A DNA stretch of 45,625 nt from Acidobacteriota bacterium (GTDB lineage: Bacteria > Acidobacteriota > Terriglobia > Terriglobales > Acidobacteriaceae). Under the pieces are notes generated by a model that saw only the letters and a program-made list of their open reading frames with translations, was not told the origin of the DNA and did not search any database. The translations under genes and the position numbers were made by a program. The DNA is taken from positions 1 through 45,625 of the forward strand of contig JAJZDM010000015.1 of the NCBI GenBank assembly GCA_021806005.1. The letters are read 5' to 3'. Below, piece after piece: positions 25,093-32,405 of the stretch (positions within the stretch are counted from its first letter, which is position 1; each line of letters opens with the position of its first letter).

Positions 25093-25191
25093 GGCATTTC
25101 AGTGTAGATGTAGCGGGACGCCTCGACATCTATGGGCGTTTTCCCTCAATGAAAATGCCGCTGCAAACCCTCTTCGGGATACCCGGCAACA
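25093..25191. repeat. Dispersed structured repeat, copy A
   Basis: About 99 bases that align by eye to 42537-42634 over their whole length with few gaps; roughly three quarters of positions match. The best-conserved blocks are GTGTAGATGTAG, CTCGAC, GGGCGTTTTCCC, AATGAAAA and CTTCGGGATACCC. A stem, GGCGTTTTC (25135-25143) with GAAAATGCC (25151-25159), closes a 7-base loop and includes one G-U pair. The copy lies between the 3' ends of mlaF and the convergent acidic-protein gene. Confidence 0.75.
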
Positions 25192-25239
25192 GGGATACTC
25201 CGGGAACGGCAGTACATTCCACACACACTCCGGACGCGC

Positions 25240-25623
25240 TCAGGCAAAGAGATGGATCGGATGCGCCGCCGCCCGCCCTCCGCTGCCGTCCGCCTCTGAC
25301 GAGTCCTCTGGCTCTTCACCACCGGAGCCCTCCAACCCGCCAGACGCTTCGAAGCTACCAGACGCATCGGAACGGCCAGACTCTTCAGGCGTGCTTGCAT
25401 CGTCCTCACTGGCCGGCTCGCCGGATCCTCCTGCGTCGTCCGGGTCGACACCCTCGCCCGGCTGGCTGGGCCAGTAAACAGCAGCCACGTCGCGGTCTGA
25501 GTCCGGCGGAGGGTTCTCCATGGCGCTCTCGGCGCGAACCACGGGCTGGGGTGGCTCAATCAGGGACTCATCCGCCCGCGCTAGGGACAGGCCGGGGACA
25601 TCCGGGGTAGGAACAGTGGCCAT
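25240..25623 (-). CDS. Acidic low-complexity protein of unknown function
   Basis: A 127-residue, strongly acidic protein rich in Ser, Gly, Glu, Asp and Pro. The C-terminal two thirds are nearly all low-complexity (for example DPDDAGGSGEPASEDDAS), so it is probably disordered. It has no signal peptide or membrane segment. GAGGTGA lies 6 bases before the ATG at 25623, a good ribosome site that supports translation. It lies 100 bases downstream of the FtsB/DivIC-like gene on the same strand. GC-rich DNA can keep such frames open by chance, so the gene call is moderate and the function unknown. Confidence 0.55.
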   Translation of the reverse strand: MATVPTPDVPGLSLARADESLIEPPQPVVRAESAMENPPPDSDRDVAAVYWPSQPGEGVDPDDAGGSGEPASEDDASTPEESGRSDASGSFEASGGLEGSGGEEPEDSSEADGSGGRAAAHPIHLFA

Positions 25624-25723
25624 ACGAGCTCACCTCTGCCTCAAAATCTGCCAGAGATCACAGAATCTCTCGGAATCAAGGGAGTCTATCGGCAATGCCA
25701 CTCGGCTGCTCAAGAGGGAGCGC

Positions 25724-26212
25724 TTACGGTTGGGGTGCGGATGAGCTTCCAGCCCCGGAATCAGATGAGGCTGCACTGCCCGCTGCGGCGTCGCTCGCGC
25801 GGGGAAGGGTGTAGATCACCTCACCGGAGCGGGTATAGTGAAGCTCCGCGCGCGCTGCGTGCTCAATGGCGTCAGGGTCGTTCTGCAGATGGTCAATGTG
25901 CTCGCGAAGACGCTCATTCTCTGTCTGCAACTGCTGCATCTGCTGCTCCAGCACCTTGGCCTCTTCCCGCTTCTGCATATAGGCTGTGATGCCATTGTGC
26001 CCGAAGATCACCCCATAGGCCATGAACACGGCCAGCGTTCCGGTGCCAACCGTCGCCGCTCGACGCCGCCAGCGATAGACGCACTCCCTCGCGGCCTCCG
26101 CCAGTTCCGGAAGCCTCAGGCCAGGTCTCGTCTTGTGTGGCGCCTTTGCCACCCTTTGCCTCGCAGGTTGATCAGAAGCCCCGGCTTCTGAATCGGTAAG
26201 GATTCGGCTCAA
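25724..26212 (-). CDS. ftsB: FtsB/DivIC-family septum formation initiator
   Basis: Bitopic division protein expected to join the FtsQLB-type divisome complex. About 65 cytoplasmic residues precede one membrane segment (TGTLAVFMAYGVIFG, about 57-71). A coiled coil (YMQKREEAKVLEQQMQQLQTENERLREHIDHLQ) and the conserved DPDAIEHAARAELHYTRSGEVIYTLP follow; the last resembles the family's 'hyARexlgyvrpGE' motif. A short Ala/Ser-rich tail ends it. The start is uncertain: TTG at 26212, or GTG at 26152, which has an AGGCAAAGG stretch just before it. The family is usually 90-130 residues, which slightly favours the shorter form. Confidence 0.87.
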   Translation of the reverse strand: MSRILTDSEAGASDQPARQRVAKAPHKTRPGLRLPELAEAARECVYRWRRRAATVGTGTLAVFMAYGVIFGHNGITAYMQKREEAKVLEQQMQQLQTENERLREHIDHLQNDPDAIEHAARAELHYTRSGEVIYTLPRASDAAAGSAASSDSGAGSSSAPQP

Positions 26213-26463
26213 TCTTCTTCCCGGTCAGGATTCGGCCCGATGGCTGGCAGTACCCTGCTCGCATCAAGCCTCGGAACCTCCGCCGGAAGGGTGCGGATTC
26301 CAGACCTTCCCTATGAGTATCGCCCATTTTTGCATAGACATGAGGCCGCTTCGGGCAGGAGAATCAGATTCGGCTACAGACGCCCTGCGGAGTCGGCGGT
26401 TGGATTTTGCTCAGGATCGGCGTCGTTGGACCTCTTCGGCTTTGTTATCCTAAGACGTACCTC

Positions 26464-26613
26464 ATGCGCGTCCTATTCTGCATCTCGACGGCGGCCTTGT
26501 TCGCGCTCCTCTGGGCCTCGATCGCAATCGCGCGGCATGTCTGGCAGGCGCGCCGAAGCCAGTTCCGTCCGCTGCAAGGCGAAGCAGCCGTAAAGACGCA
26601 AGGTAGAACCTGA
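26464..26613 (+). CDS. Possible 49-residue single-pass membrane protein
   Basis: MRVLFCISTAALFALLWAS begins a 49-residue frame with one hydrophobic segment (about 3-24) followed by a basic tail (RHVWQARRSQ). The ribosome site is weak. Composition is consistent with a real small membrane protein, and the antisense and other-frame readings here look less protein-like. I recognise no family. It lies in an otherwise empty stretch between ftsB and bioY. Confidence 0.35.
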   Translation: MRVLFCISTAALFALLWASIAIARHVWQARRSQFRPLQGEAAVKTQGRT

Positions 26614-26675
26614 CTCCCCATCGCTGCCCTGCGAGCCCACTCACCGAGTGAACACGGCATGCAGAACACCCGACG

Positions 26676-26689
26676 GAGTTCTGGAACTC
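26676..26689. promoter_or_regulatory. Palindrome GAGTTC-TG-GAACTC upstream of bioY
   Basis: A perfect 6-base inverted repeat with a 2-base centre lies 31 bases before the bioY ATG, at operator distance. It does not match the BirA or BioR operator consensus as I know them. Confidence 0.35.
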
Positions 26690-26720
26690 AAGAGATCGCC
26701 CCTGAAAATTGGAGACCCCT

Positions 26721-27323
26721 ATGCAAACCATCACCCTGCGCCGTTCCCCGGCAGAAAACCTGAGAGACCTCTCCGCCACGCTTCCCGGCAGGGTTGTTCT
26801 CGGCATCACCGCCACCGTGGCGGTCGCCCTGGCAGCGCATGTGGCCGTTCCCCTGCCCTTTACCCCTGTGCCGTTGACGCTGCAGCCCATGGCTGTGCTG
26901 GGCGTCGGCCTGGCGCTGGGACCGCTCGATGGCCTGCTGGCCATGCTGGCCTATCTTGCCGAAGGCGCCATGGGACTTCCGGTCTTCAGCCCGGCCGGCC
27001 TCGGTGGGGTCGCGCAGTTGCTGGGGCCAACCGGCGGCTTCCTCATGGCCTATCCGCTGGTGGCGGCCATCGCCGGCGGCCTGACTCGCAACTGGAGTCA
27101 GCGTGCCGCTCGTTTTCTGGCTGCTTCCATGGCCGGAGCCCTGGCCATGGCTGTCCTCTACCTGTTCGGTGCAGCATGGTTCATGCACTACACCGGCAAC
27201 CAACTTCACGCCGTATGGATTGGCGCGGTAGCTCCGTTTCTGCCCAGCGAACTCATCAAGGTGCTTGTGGCAGCGGGCATCTACTCCACACTCACCGCCA
27301 CTACCCGCTCGCGAGAGGCGTAA
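26721..27323 (+). CDS. bioY: BioY biotin transporter (ECF S-component)
   Basis: Membrane substrate-capture protein for biotin uptake, 200 residues with about six hydrophobic segments. Family motifs are PLPFTPVPLTLQPMAV, GPLDGLLAMLAYLAEGAMGLPVF and GPTGGFLMAYP. GGAG lies 6 bases before the ATG at 26721, which fixes the start there rather than at an upstream TTG. No ecfA or ecfT gene is adjacent. BioY can work alone or with shared ECF modules, so the partners may lie elsewhere. A short palindrome precedes it. Confidence 0.92.
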   Translation: MQTITLRRSPAENLRDLSATLPGRVVLGITATVAVALAAHVAVPLPFTPVPLTLQPMAVLGVGLALGPLDGLLAMLAYLAEGAMGLPVFSPAGLGGVAQLLGPTGGFLMAYPLVAAIAGGLTRNWSQRAARFLAASMAGALAMAVLYLFGAAWFMHYTGNQLHAVWIGAVAPFLPSELIKVLVAAGIYSTLTATTRSREA

Positions 27324-27470
27324 CCAAGGTTCACCGGCTCCGGCATCACCAGAAAGCGAAACAAACGGAGCTTCACACCATCGTTCCTGTCCCCCGGCAA
27401 AAGATCCCGGAGCAGGGGTAAAGATCGACTCACCAGCAAAGACAGACTTTGCAAAGCAATTGGGAACCAG

Positions 27471-28325
27471 ATGACGACTGCAACATCAGAAGTACGCGAA
27501 ATCAAGATTGCCCACAGCCCCGACTCCGACGATGCCTTCATGTTCTATGGGCTCGCCACCAACAAGGTACGGGTGCCGGGCTACAAGTTCACTCATACCC
27601 TCACCGACATCGAGACCCTGAATCGTCGCGCCATCGACGATCAGTTCTACGATGTAACCGCCATAAGCTTCCACGCTTACCCCTATATTCAGGACAACTA
27701 CACGCTGATGGCCTGCGGTGGTTCCGTGGGCGAGAACTACGGACCCATGATCGTCGCGGCGAAGAACTACACGCTGGACGAGGTGAAGAAGCTCAAGATT
27801 GCCGTACCAGGAACGCTGACCACCGCCTACCTGACGCTGAAGCTCTTCGCTCCCGAGGTGGAGACCGCGACGGTCAGCTTCGACAAGATCATTCCGGCGG
27901 TGCTCTCCGGAGAGTACGATGCCGGCCTGATCATCCATGAAGGCCAGCTCACCTACAGCCGCGACGGGCTCACCAAGATTCTGGATCTTGGCGTGTGGTG
28001 GCGTCAGCAGACCTCGCTCCCCCTGCCTCTCGGTGGCAATGCCATTCGCCGCTCTTTGGGCCCCGAGGTACAGTTGATCACCACCAATGCCCTGCGCGAG
28101 AGCATTCAGCATGCACTCGATCATCGCGAGGCGGCCCTGGAGTACGCCATGCAGTTTGCTCGCGATTTGGACACCTCGCTGGCCAACCGCTTTGTGGGCA
28201 TGTACGTGAATGAGCGCACACTGAACTACGGCGACGACGGCCGCGAGGCCATTCGGCGCCTGCTGGATATGGGTTACGAGCGCGGAGTCATCCCGCACAA
28301 GGCTCATGTGGACTTTGTAGGCTAA
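27471..28325 (+). CDS. mqnD: 1,4-dihydroxy-6-naphthoate synthase (MqnD), futalosine pathway
   Basis: Converts cyclic dehypoxanthine futalosine to 1,4-dihydroxy-6-naphthoate in menaquinone biosynthesis. A 284-residue periplasmic-binding-protein-like fold, acting in the cytoplasm. Recognisable stretches are IAHSPDSDDAFMFYGL at the N-terminus, ETLNRRA, YDVTAISFHAY, GPMIVAAK, VPGTLTTAYLTL, GLIIHEGQLTY and LPLPLGGNAI. The conserved His in IIHEGQ is the family's proposed catalytic base. It stands alone, as often happens with scattered mqn genes, and follows bioY by 147 bases. It implies that the organism makes menaquinone by the futalosine route. Confidence 0.92.
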   Translation: MTTATSEVREIKIAHSPDSDDAFMFYGLATNKVRVPGYKFTHTLTDIETLNRRAIDDQFYDVTAISFHAYPYIQDNYTLMACGGSVGENYGPMIVAAKNYTLDEVKKLKIAVPGTLTTAYLTLKLFAPEVETATVSFDKIIPAVLSGEYDAGLIIHEGQLTYSRDGLTKILDLGVWWRQQTSLPLPLGGNAIRRSLGPEVQLITTNALRESIQHALDHREAALEYAMQFARDLDTSLANRFVGMYVNERTLNYGDDGREAIRRLLDMGYERGVIPHKAHVDFVG

Positions 28326-29001
28326 AACAGATCCGGAGCTCCCGTATCGCGAGCGAAGTATCTTTCCATGTGGCCGCTCTTGAGCAGAACACCGCTCCGG
28401 GCGGCCAATATCTTTGGATAGCACCGCCCGGCTTCCGCGAACCGCTCACACCGACGGCGAGGTCCGGGTAAGCTCGCAGATCCGGGAGATCTCTGCAGGA
28501 GATCTCTACGCTTCTGTTCCTCCCACCCCGCTGGCGCCCCGCCGTTCTCCAACCGGGGCGCCGGTGCCGCCTCAGACTCCCGCTGCCACCTGAAGCGAAG
28601 CCTCCGAATATGAGCCCGGAGCCAAAGCTCCCAAGGTTGCTCCGGAGGTAAATCTCCGGATATGCCTCGGGAGCTTTACCTTCGGCCCATCCATCTCCCT
28701 CCTGAACTTCCCTCTCCGTCTGGCCTCATCCTCGTCGGCAGCCCGGGCTCTGCGCTCACCGCCCCTGCCGCATTCCCGAGGAACGCCGAGGCGCGTCTGC
28801 GCTCCGGTACGGCAGAGCCGGAGAGTGTGCGATAACAGCATCCGATACAGGCAGGAGACCGGAGCGGGTGATTGAAGTCACATACAGCCCAAAGGCCTGG
28901 TTATTCAATGAAAGGCATAAGCAACGAACACACGATGCTGTCTGAGTAGTTCGACAGCAATGGCGGCGCCCGGCCATACGGTAGCACCCGAGGAGTAAAA
29001 A
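28326..29001. other. Long intergenic region without a convincing gene
   Basis: This stretch of 676 bases holds only short open frames that lack ribosome sites and protein-like composition. It contains the nested inverted repeat described at 28602-28677. Near its right end, GAGGAG at 28989-28994 is the ribosome site for the lipoprotein gene. I could not identify a promoter with confidence. Confidence 0.5.
28602..28677. repeat. Nested inverted repeat and imperfect direct repeat
   Basis: AAAGCTCCC (28624-28632) pairs with GGGAGCTTT (28669-28677). Inside lies CCGGAG (28642-28647) with CTCCGG (28654-28659). In addition CTCCGAATATG (28602-28612) recurs as CTCCGGATATG (28654-28664) at a 52-base interval. 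The element could fold as a stem-on-stem RNA or be a degenerate repeat unit. It is intergenic. Confidence 0.5.
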
Positions 29002-30453
29002 ATGAAACGTCCCATGACTCCATCCCTGCAAAAAGCCTCCCAGCACAGATTCATAGCCAGCGCAGCAACCGCAGTTTTCACCTTCTTCCTGGCATCCCTG
29101 TTGACGGCATGCAGCGGGAGCGGAAGCACGTCCAGCACCGGATCGACCACCACCACCCCGGCGACGACATCTCTCGTGGTGAATATGGGAGATTCGCCGG
29201 CTGACTGGATGCTCGGGTTTTCGATGAACGTCACCTCCATGTCCCTGACCGGAAGCAACGGATCGACCACCGTCGTCTCCACATCTACACCCATGGAGAT
29301 GATGCACCTCATGGGAACCATGCAGCCGCTATCAATGATCTCCGCCCCTCAGGGGACCTACACCGGCGCCTCCGTCACCATTGGCTCCGCAACCGTGATG
29401 TATATGGACCCAACCACCAAAGCTGCCGTCCAGACGACCATCTCCGGCCCGATAACGACGAGCGTCTCCTTCAGCACTCCCATCACGGTTGGCTCCACGC
29501 CCATGGCGATGAGCTTCGATCTCAATCTCGCCAGTTCCGTCACCGCTGACTCCAACGGCAACCTCAGCATGAAGCCAGTCTTCAATGTCAGCTCCGGCAC
29601 AGAGGGATCGGGAAGCGCTCTGGATACCGCCGATGGCGGGGTTCAGCAGATGATGGGTAGCGTTTCGAGCGTCTCGGGCAGCTCCTTCGTAATGACTTCC
29701 ATGCAGGCGGCGCAGAACTTCACCTTTGCCACCAACTCCTCAACCGAGTTCGAAGGTACCAGCATGAGTTCGATGGCGAGCGGAATGCTCGCCATCGTTG
29801 ACGCCGCACTGCAATCCGACGGTACGATGCTCGCTACGAAAGTACAGTCGATGATGGGCTCGGGCGGCGTCATGGGCGGGGGCATCATCACCGCCGTCGC
29901 GGGCCAGCCACTCACTTCCCTCTCCATGGTGATGCAGAACGGAACCGGCACTGGAATGATGTCGTCTTATTTCGCAGAGGGAGCAACGGTCGATCTGAGC
30001 AGCAGCACCACCTATCAGATCGACGAAGACAACATGGACATGTCCGGGCTGCCCTTTTCGCCGGTCTTCGATGCGAACAATATCTACGCCGGTCAGAGCG
30101 TCATATCGGTCAGCTCCGGCGGAATGATGAGCAGCAGCGGAATGATGGGCGGAAGTTCGATGGCTGGCACACTGACTGCCTCAACCCTCGAGTTGCAGCC
30201 GCAGGGTGAGAGCGGAACGGTTGCGACGACGATCACGAGCGGCTCAACCTCAAGCTTCACCCTCACCCTCCCCGCCGACTCCGCGTTCGCTACCATGACA
30301 GGAGCGACCACAATAACGGTCTACCAGCAGTCCGGAACGACCATCTCCAGTGGATCATCCATCGCAAGCGGCTCTACGGTTGATGTGTTTGGGCTGTTGT
30401 TCTTCGATGGCGGCCAATGGAAGATGGTGGCCTCTCAGATCAGTGCCAACTGA
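29002..30453 (+). CDS. Methionine-rich lipoprotein (DUF4382- and DUF5666-like domains)
   Basis: A 483-residue exported lipoprotein. The lipobox LTAC follows a hydrophobic stretch (FTFFLASLLTA) near residue 36. After a Ser/Thr/Gly linker, about residues 57-190 resemble DUF4382 (LVVNMGDSPADWM...VTSMSLTG). About residues 210-300 resemble DUF5666 (MGSVSSVSGSSFVMTS...STEFEG), and similar sheets may repeat to the end. I count about 41 methionines, many in clusters such as GGMMSSSGMMGGSSM, far above normal. Met-rich exported proteins can bind Cu(I) or Ag(I), but that role here is inference. GAGGAG lies 7 bases before the ATG. A strong hairpin follows the stop. Confidence 0.82.
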   Translation: MKRPMTPSLQKASQHRFIASAATAVFTFFLASLLTACSGSGSTSSTGSTTTTPATTSLVVNMGDSPADWMLGFSMNVTSMSLTGSNGSTTVVSTSTPMEMMHLMGTMQPLSMISAPQGTYTGASVTIGSATVMYMDPTTKAAVQTTISGPITTSVSFSTPITVGSTPMAMSFDLNLASSVTADSNGNLSMKPVFNVSSGTEGSGSALDTADGGVQQMMGSVSSVSGSSFVMTSMQAAQNFTFATNSSTEFEGTSMSSMASGMLAIVDAALQSDGTMLATKVQSMMGSGGVMGGGIITAVAGQPLTSLSMVMQNGTGTGMMSSYFAEGATVDLSSSTTYQIDEDNMDMSGLPFSPVFDANNIYAGQSVISVSSGGMMSSSGMMGGSSMAGTLTASTLELQPQGESGTVATTITSGSTSSFTLTLPADSAFATMTGATTITVYQQSGTTISSGSSIASGSTVDVFGLLFFDGGQWKMVASQISAN

Positions 30454-30459
30454 CTCTCC

Positions 30460-30494
30460 CGCGCCCTGCCCCGGCAGGGCGCGATGATTTTAAT
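30460..30494 (+). terminator. Intrinsic terminator after the Met-rich lipoprotein gene
   Basis: CGCGCCCTGCC (30460-30470), CC, GGCAGGGCGCG (30473-30483) is a perfect 11-base inverted repeat starting 6 bases after the stop. It is followed by ATGATTTTAAT, a weak T-run. This is the best terminator candidate in the window. Confidence 0.65.
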
Positions 30495-30671
30495 CGTGAA
30501 GATTGTCGTGTCTACCTCGCCCGACTGCGTCACGGACCTGACTGGAATCAGCACCATCAACTCCCTTCCCGCTCTTCCGCCACCAAAGACCAGCCCCTCC
30601 GGCTCCTCCTTGCGAGGATGCAATACCGGGATGCGAACAGCGGGCGTCAGGAACGATAGACTGAGAGAGAC

Positions 30672-31739
30672 ATGATTCCAACCTTTGAATGGACGCCGGC
30701 AGGCATCAACTTCCTCGACCAGACCAGACTTCCGCTTGAAGAGAGCTACGTTCTGGCCACCGACTACCAGCAGGTAGCCACCATCATCCGCGACATGATC
30801 GTCCGCGGAGCCCCAGCCATCGGTGTCTCGGCCGCCATGGGCGTCGCCATCGGCATCGAACGCAGCACCGCCGGCGATCTGCCAACTCTCTCCGCCGAAG
30901 TCGAGATCATCTGCAAGACCCTGGCGGAGACCCGTCCCACGGCCGTCAACCTCTTCTGGGGCATCGCCCAGGTACGTGACCTCTACACCCGCCTGGCCGG
31001 GTCCGGCACGCCCATCCCGCAGATCAAGCAGGAGGTGGTCGCCCTGGCCAACCGTCTCTACGACGAGGACATCGCGCAGTGCAAGGCTCTGGGCGCCCAC
31101 GGAGCCAGCCTCCTGCCCCAACAGGGCACGGTGCTCACCCACTGCAACGCCGGAGCGCTCGCCACCTGCGGCTACGGAACCGCCCTGGGGGTCATCCGCG
31201 CCGCCGTGGAACGCGGCCATCGTCTCGAAGTCCTGGCCGACGAGACCCGCCCCTACCTGCAGGGTGCCCGGCTCACCGCCTGGGAGCTGATGAAGGACTC
31301 CATCCCCACGACCGTGCTGTGCGACAACATGGCCGGCCACCTGATGAACAAGGGCCGCATTCAGGCGGTCATCGTCGGCGCGGACCGCATCGCCGCCAAC
31401 GGCGACACGGCCAACAAGATCGGCACCTACAGCGTCGCCATTCTGGCCAAAGAGCATGGCATCCCCTTTTATGTCGCTGCTCCCTTCAACACCATCGACC
31501 GGGAGACCGCCAGCGGCGAAGGGATTCCCATCGAGCAGCGCAATCCCCGCGAGGTGACCCACTCCAACGGCAGGCAGATGACCCCCGACGGCGTGGGCAT
31601 CGAAAACCCCGCCTTTGACGTCACCCCGGCCCGCTACATTACGGCGATCATCACCGAGCGCGGCGTTCTGCGCGCGCCCTACACCGACTCCATCCGCTCA
31701 ATGGCTTCCGCCTCCGGCAGCACCCCGGCCGCGGTTTAG
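30672..31739 (+). CDS. mtnA: S-methyl-5-thioribose-1-phosphate isomerase (MtnA)
   Basis: Isomerises 5-methylthioribose 1-phosphate to the ribulose form in methionine salvage. A 355-residue member of the eIF2B-alpha-like family. [15 protein letters not shown] binds substrate near residue 46. The catalytic pair is Cys158 in [10 protein letters not shown] and Asp238 in [34 protein letters not shown] follows. GAGAGA lies before the ATG. No other mtn gene is next to it. A perfect hairpin 37 bases after the stop may end the transcript. Confidence 0.95.
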   Translation: MIPTFEWTPAGINFLDQTRLPLEESYVLATDYQQVATIIRDMIVRGAPAIGVSAAMGVAIGIERSTAGDLPTLSAEVEIICKTLAETRPTAVNLFWGIAQVRDLYTRLAGSGTPIPQIKQEVVALANRLYDEDIAQCKALGAHGASLLPQQGTVLTHCNAGALATCGYGTALGVIRAAVERGHRLEVLADETRPYLQGARLTAWELMKDSIPTTVLCDNMAGHLMNKGRIQAVIVGADRIAANGDTANKIGTYSVAILAKEHGIPFYVAAPFNTIDRETASGEGIPIEQRNPREVTHSNGRQMTPDGVGIENPAFDVTPARYITAIITERGVLRAPYTDSIRSMASASGSTPAAV

Positions 31740-31775
31740 CCACTCCGCGAAAGATCCTTCTAAAAGTCCTTCAAA

Positions 31776-31807
31776 CCCTTCGCCTGCAACACCGGACAGG
31801 CGAAGGG
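31776..31807. terminator. Hairpin downstream of mtnA, possible terminator
   Basis: CCCTTCGCCTG (31776-31786) pairs perfectly with CAGGCGAAGGG (31797-31807) around a 10-base loop. No T-run follows on the plus strand; on the minus strand a broken T-run (TTTGAAGGACTTTT) follows, but no minus-strand gene ends here. Confidence 0.4.
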
Positions 31808-31933
31808 CCGGATGCTTCCGCCTCCTCAGAGGTGGTGCGTCCACTCACTGCGCGTTCGTAGAGCACCGCGAGCAGGACACGCAGCCATCTTCTGATCTAA
31901 AATCTTTCCCCAGCAAAGACGTTCTCCCCGTCG

Positions 31934-32236
31934 ATGACTCCTGCCCTCTTCAATCCACGAGTTCCGTCCCTGATACGCGGCAATCTGTTGGTGCTTGCCA
32001 GCCTGGCCTTGGCCACGCTGGTCTCGCACTTTCCTGCGTTGCGGGAAACTCTCTGGCTGCTGCTTCCTCTTCTGGGCTGCCTGACCGGCACCGCAGACAC
32101 CCTGCGCTGCATCCAGAAGCGCTGGAACCTCTATCACGGCGGGGTGCTGTTCTGCCTCTACATGGACCTGATGGCCATCACTCTCGTGCTCTTCTTCCTG
32201 CTCTACCCCTACCTCCAATGGGTGGGCGAGGCCTGA
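31934..32236 (+). CDS. Small integral membrane protein of unknown function
   Basis: A 100-residue protein with about three hydrophobic segments: LLVLASLALATLVSHFP (about 18-34), LWLLLPLLGCLTGTADTL (about 40-57) and LFCLYMDLMAITLVLFFLLYPYL (about 72-94). A short basic loop, CIQKRWNLYHG, lies between the last two. It sits between mtnA and metG on the same strand. I recognise no family. The hydrophobic pattern and near-normal codon use make it more than a chance frame. Confidence 0.6.
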   Translation: MTPALFNPRVPSLIRGNLLVLASLALATLVSHFPALRETLWLLLPLLGCLTGTADTLRCIQKRWNLYHGGVLFCLYMDLMAITLVLFFLLYPYLQWVGEA

Positions 32237-32405
32237 GGGCTCGCTGAAACAGAGAACTTCGACCAGGGATCTACCCCGCCTTCTCCCGGGACTTTGTCTG
32301 CCGCTGCATCCTCTTCCGCGCCGCGCTGGATCCCTCCGCGCATCTTCAGGAAACTTCCTCAGGGTCGCAGCGCGGGTTATTCAACCTGTAAACTGGCATT
32401 TGGCA

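Noticed and set aside
26240-26593. Plus-strand frame of 117 codons between ftsB and bioY
   Set aside because: Ser/Arg-rich with no ribosome site; the overlapping 49-residue membrane frame is more protein-like.
28322-28841. Two minus-strand frames (76 and 89 codons) after mqnD
   Set aside because: Arg/Gly-rich, no ribosome sites, and they read through the nested inverted repeat; treated as non-coding.
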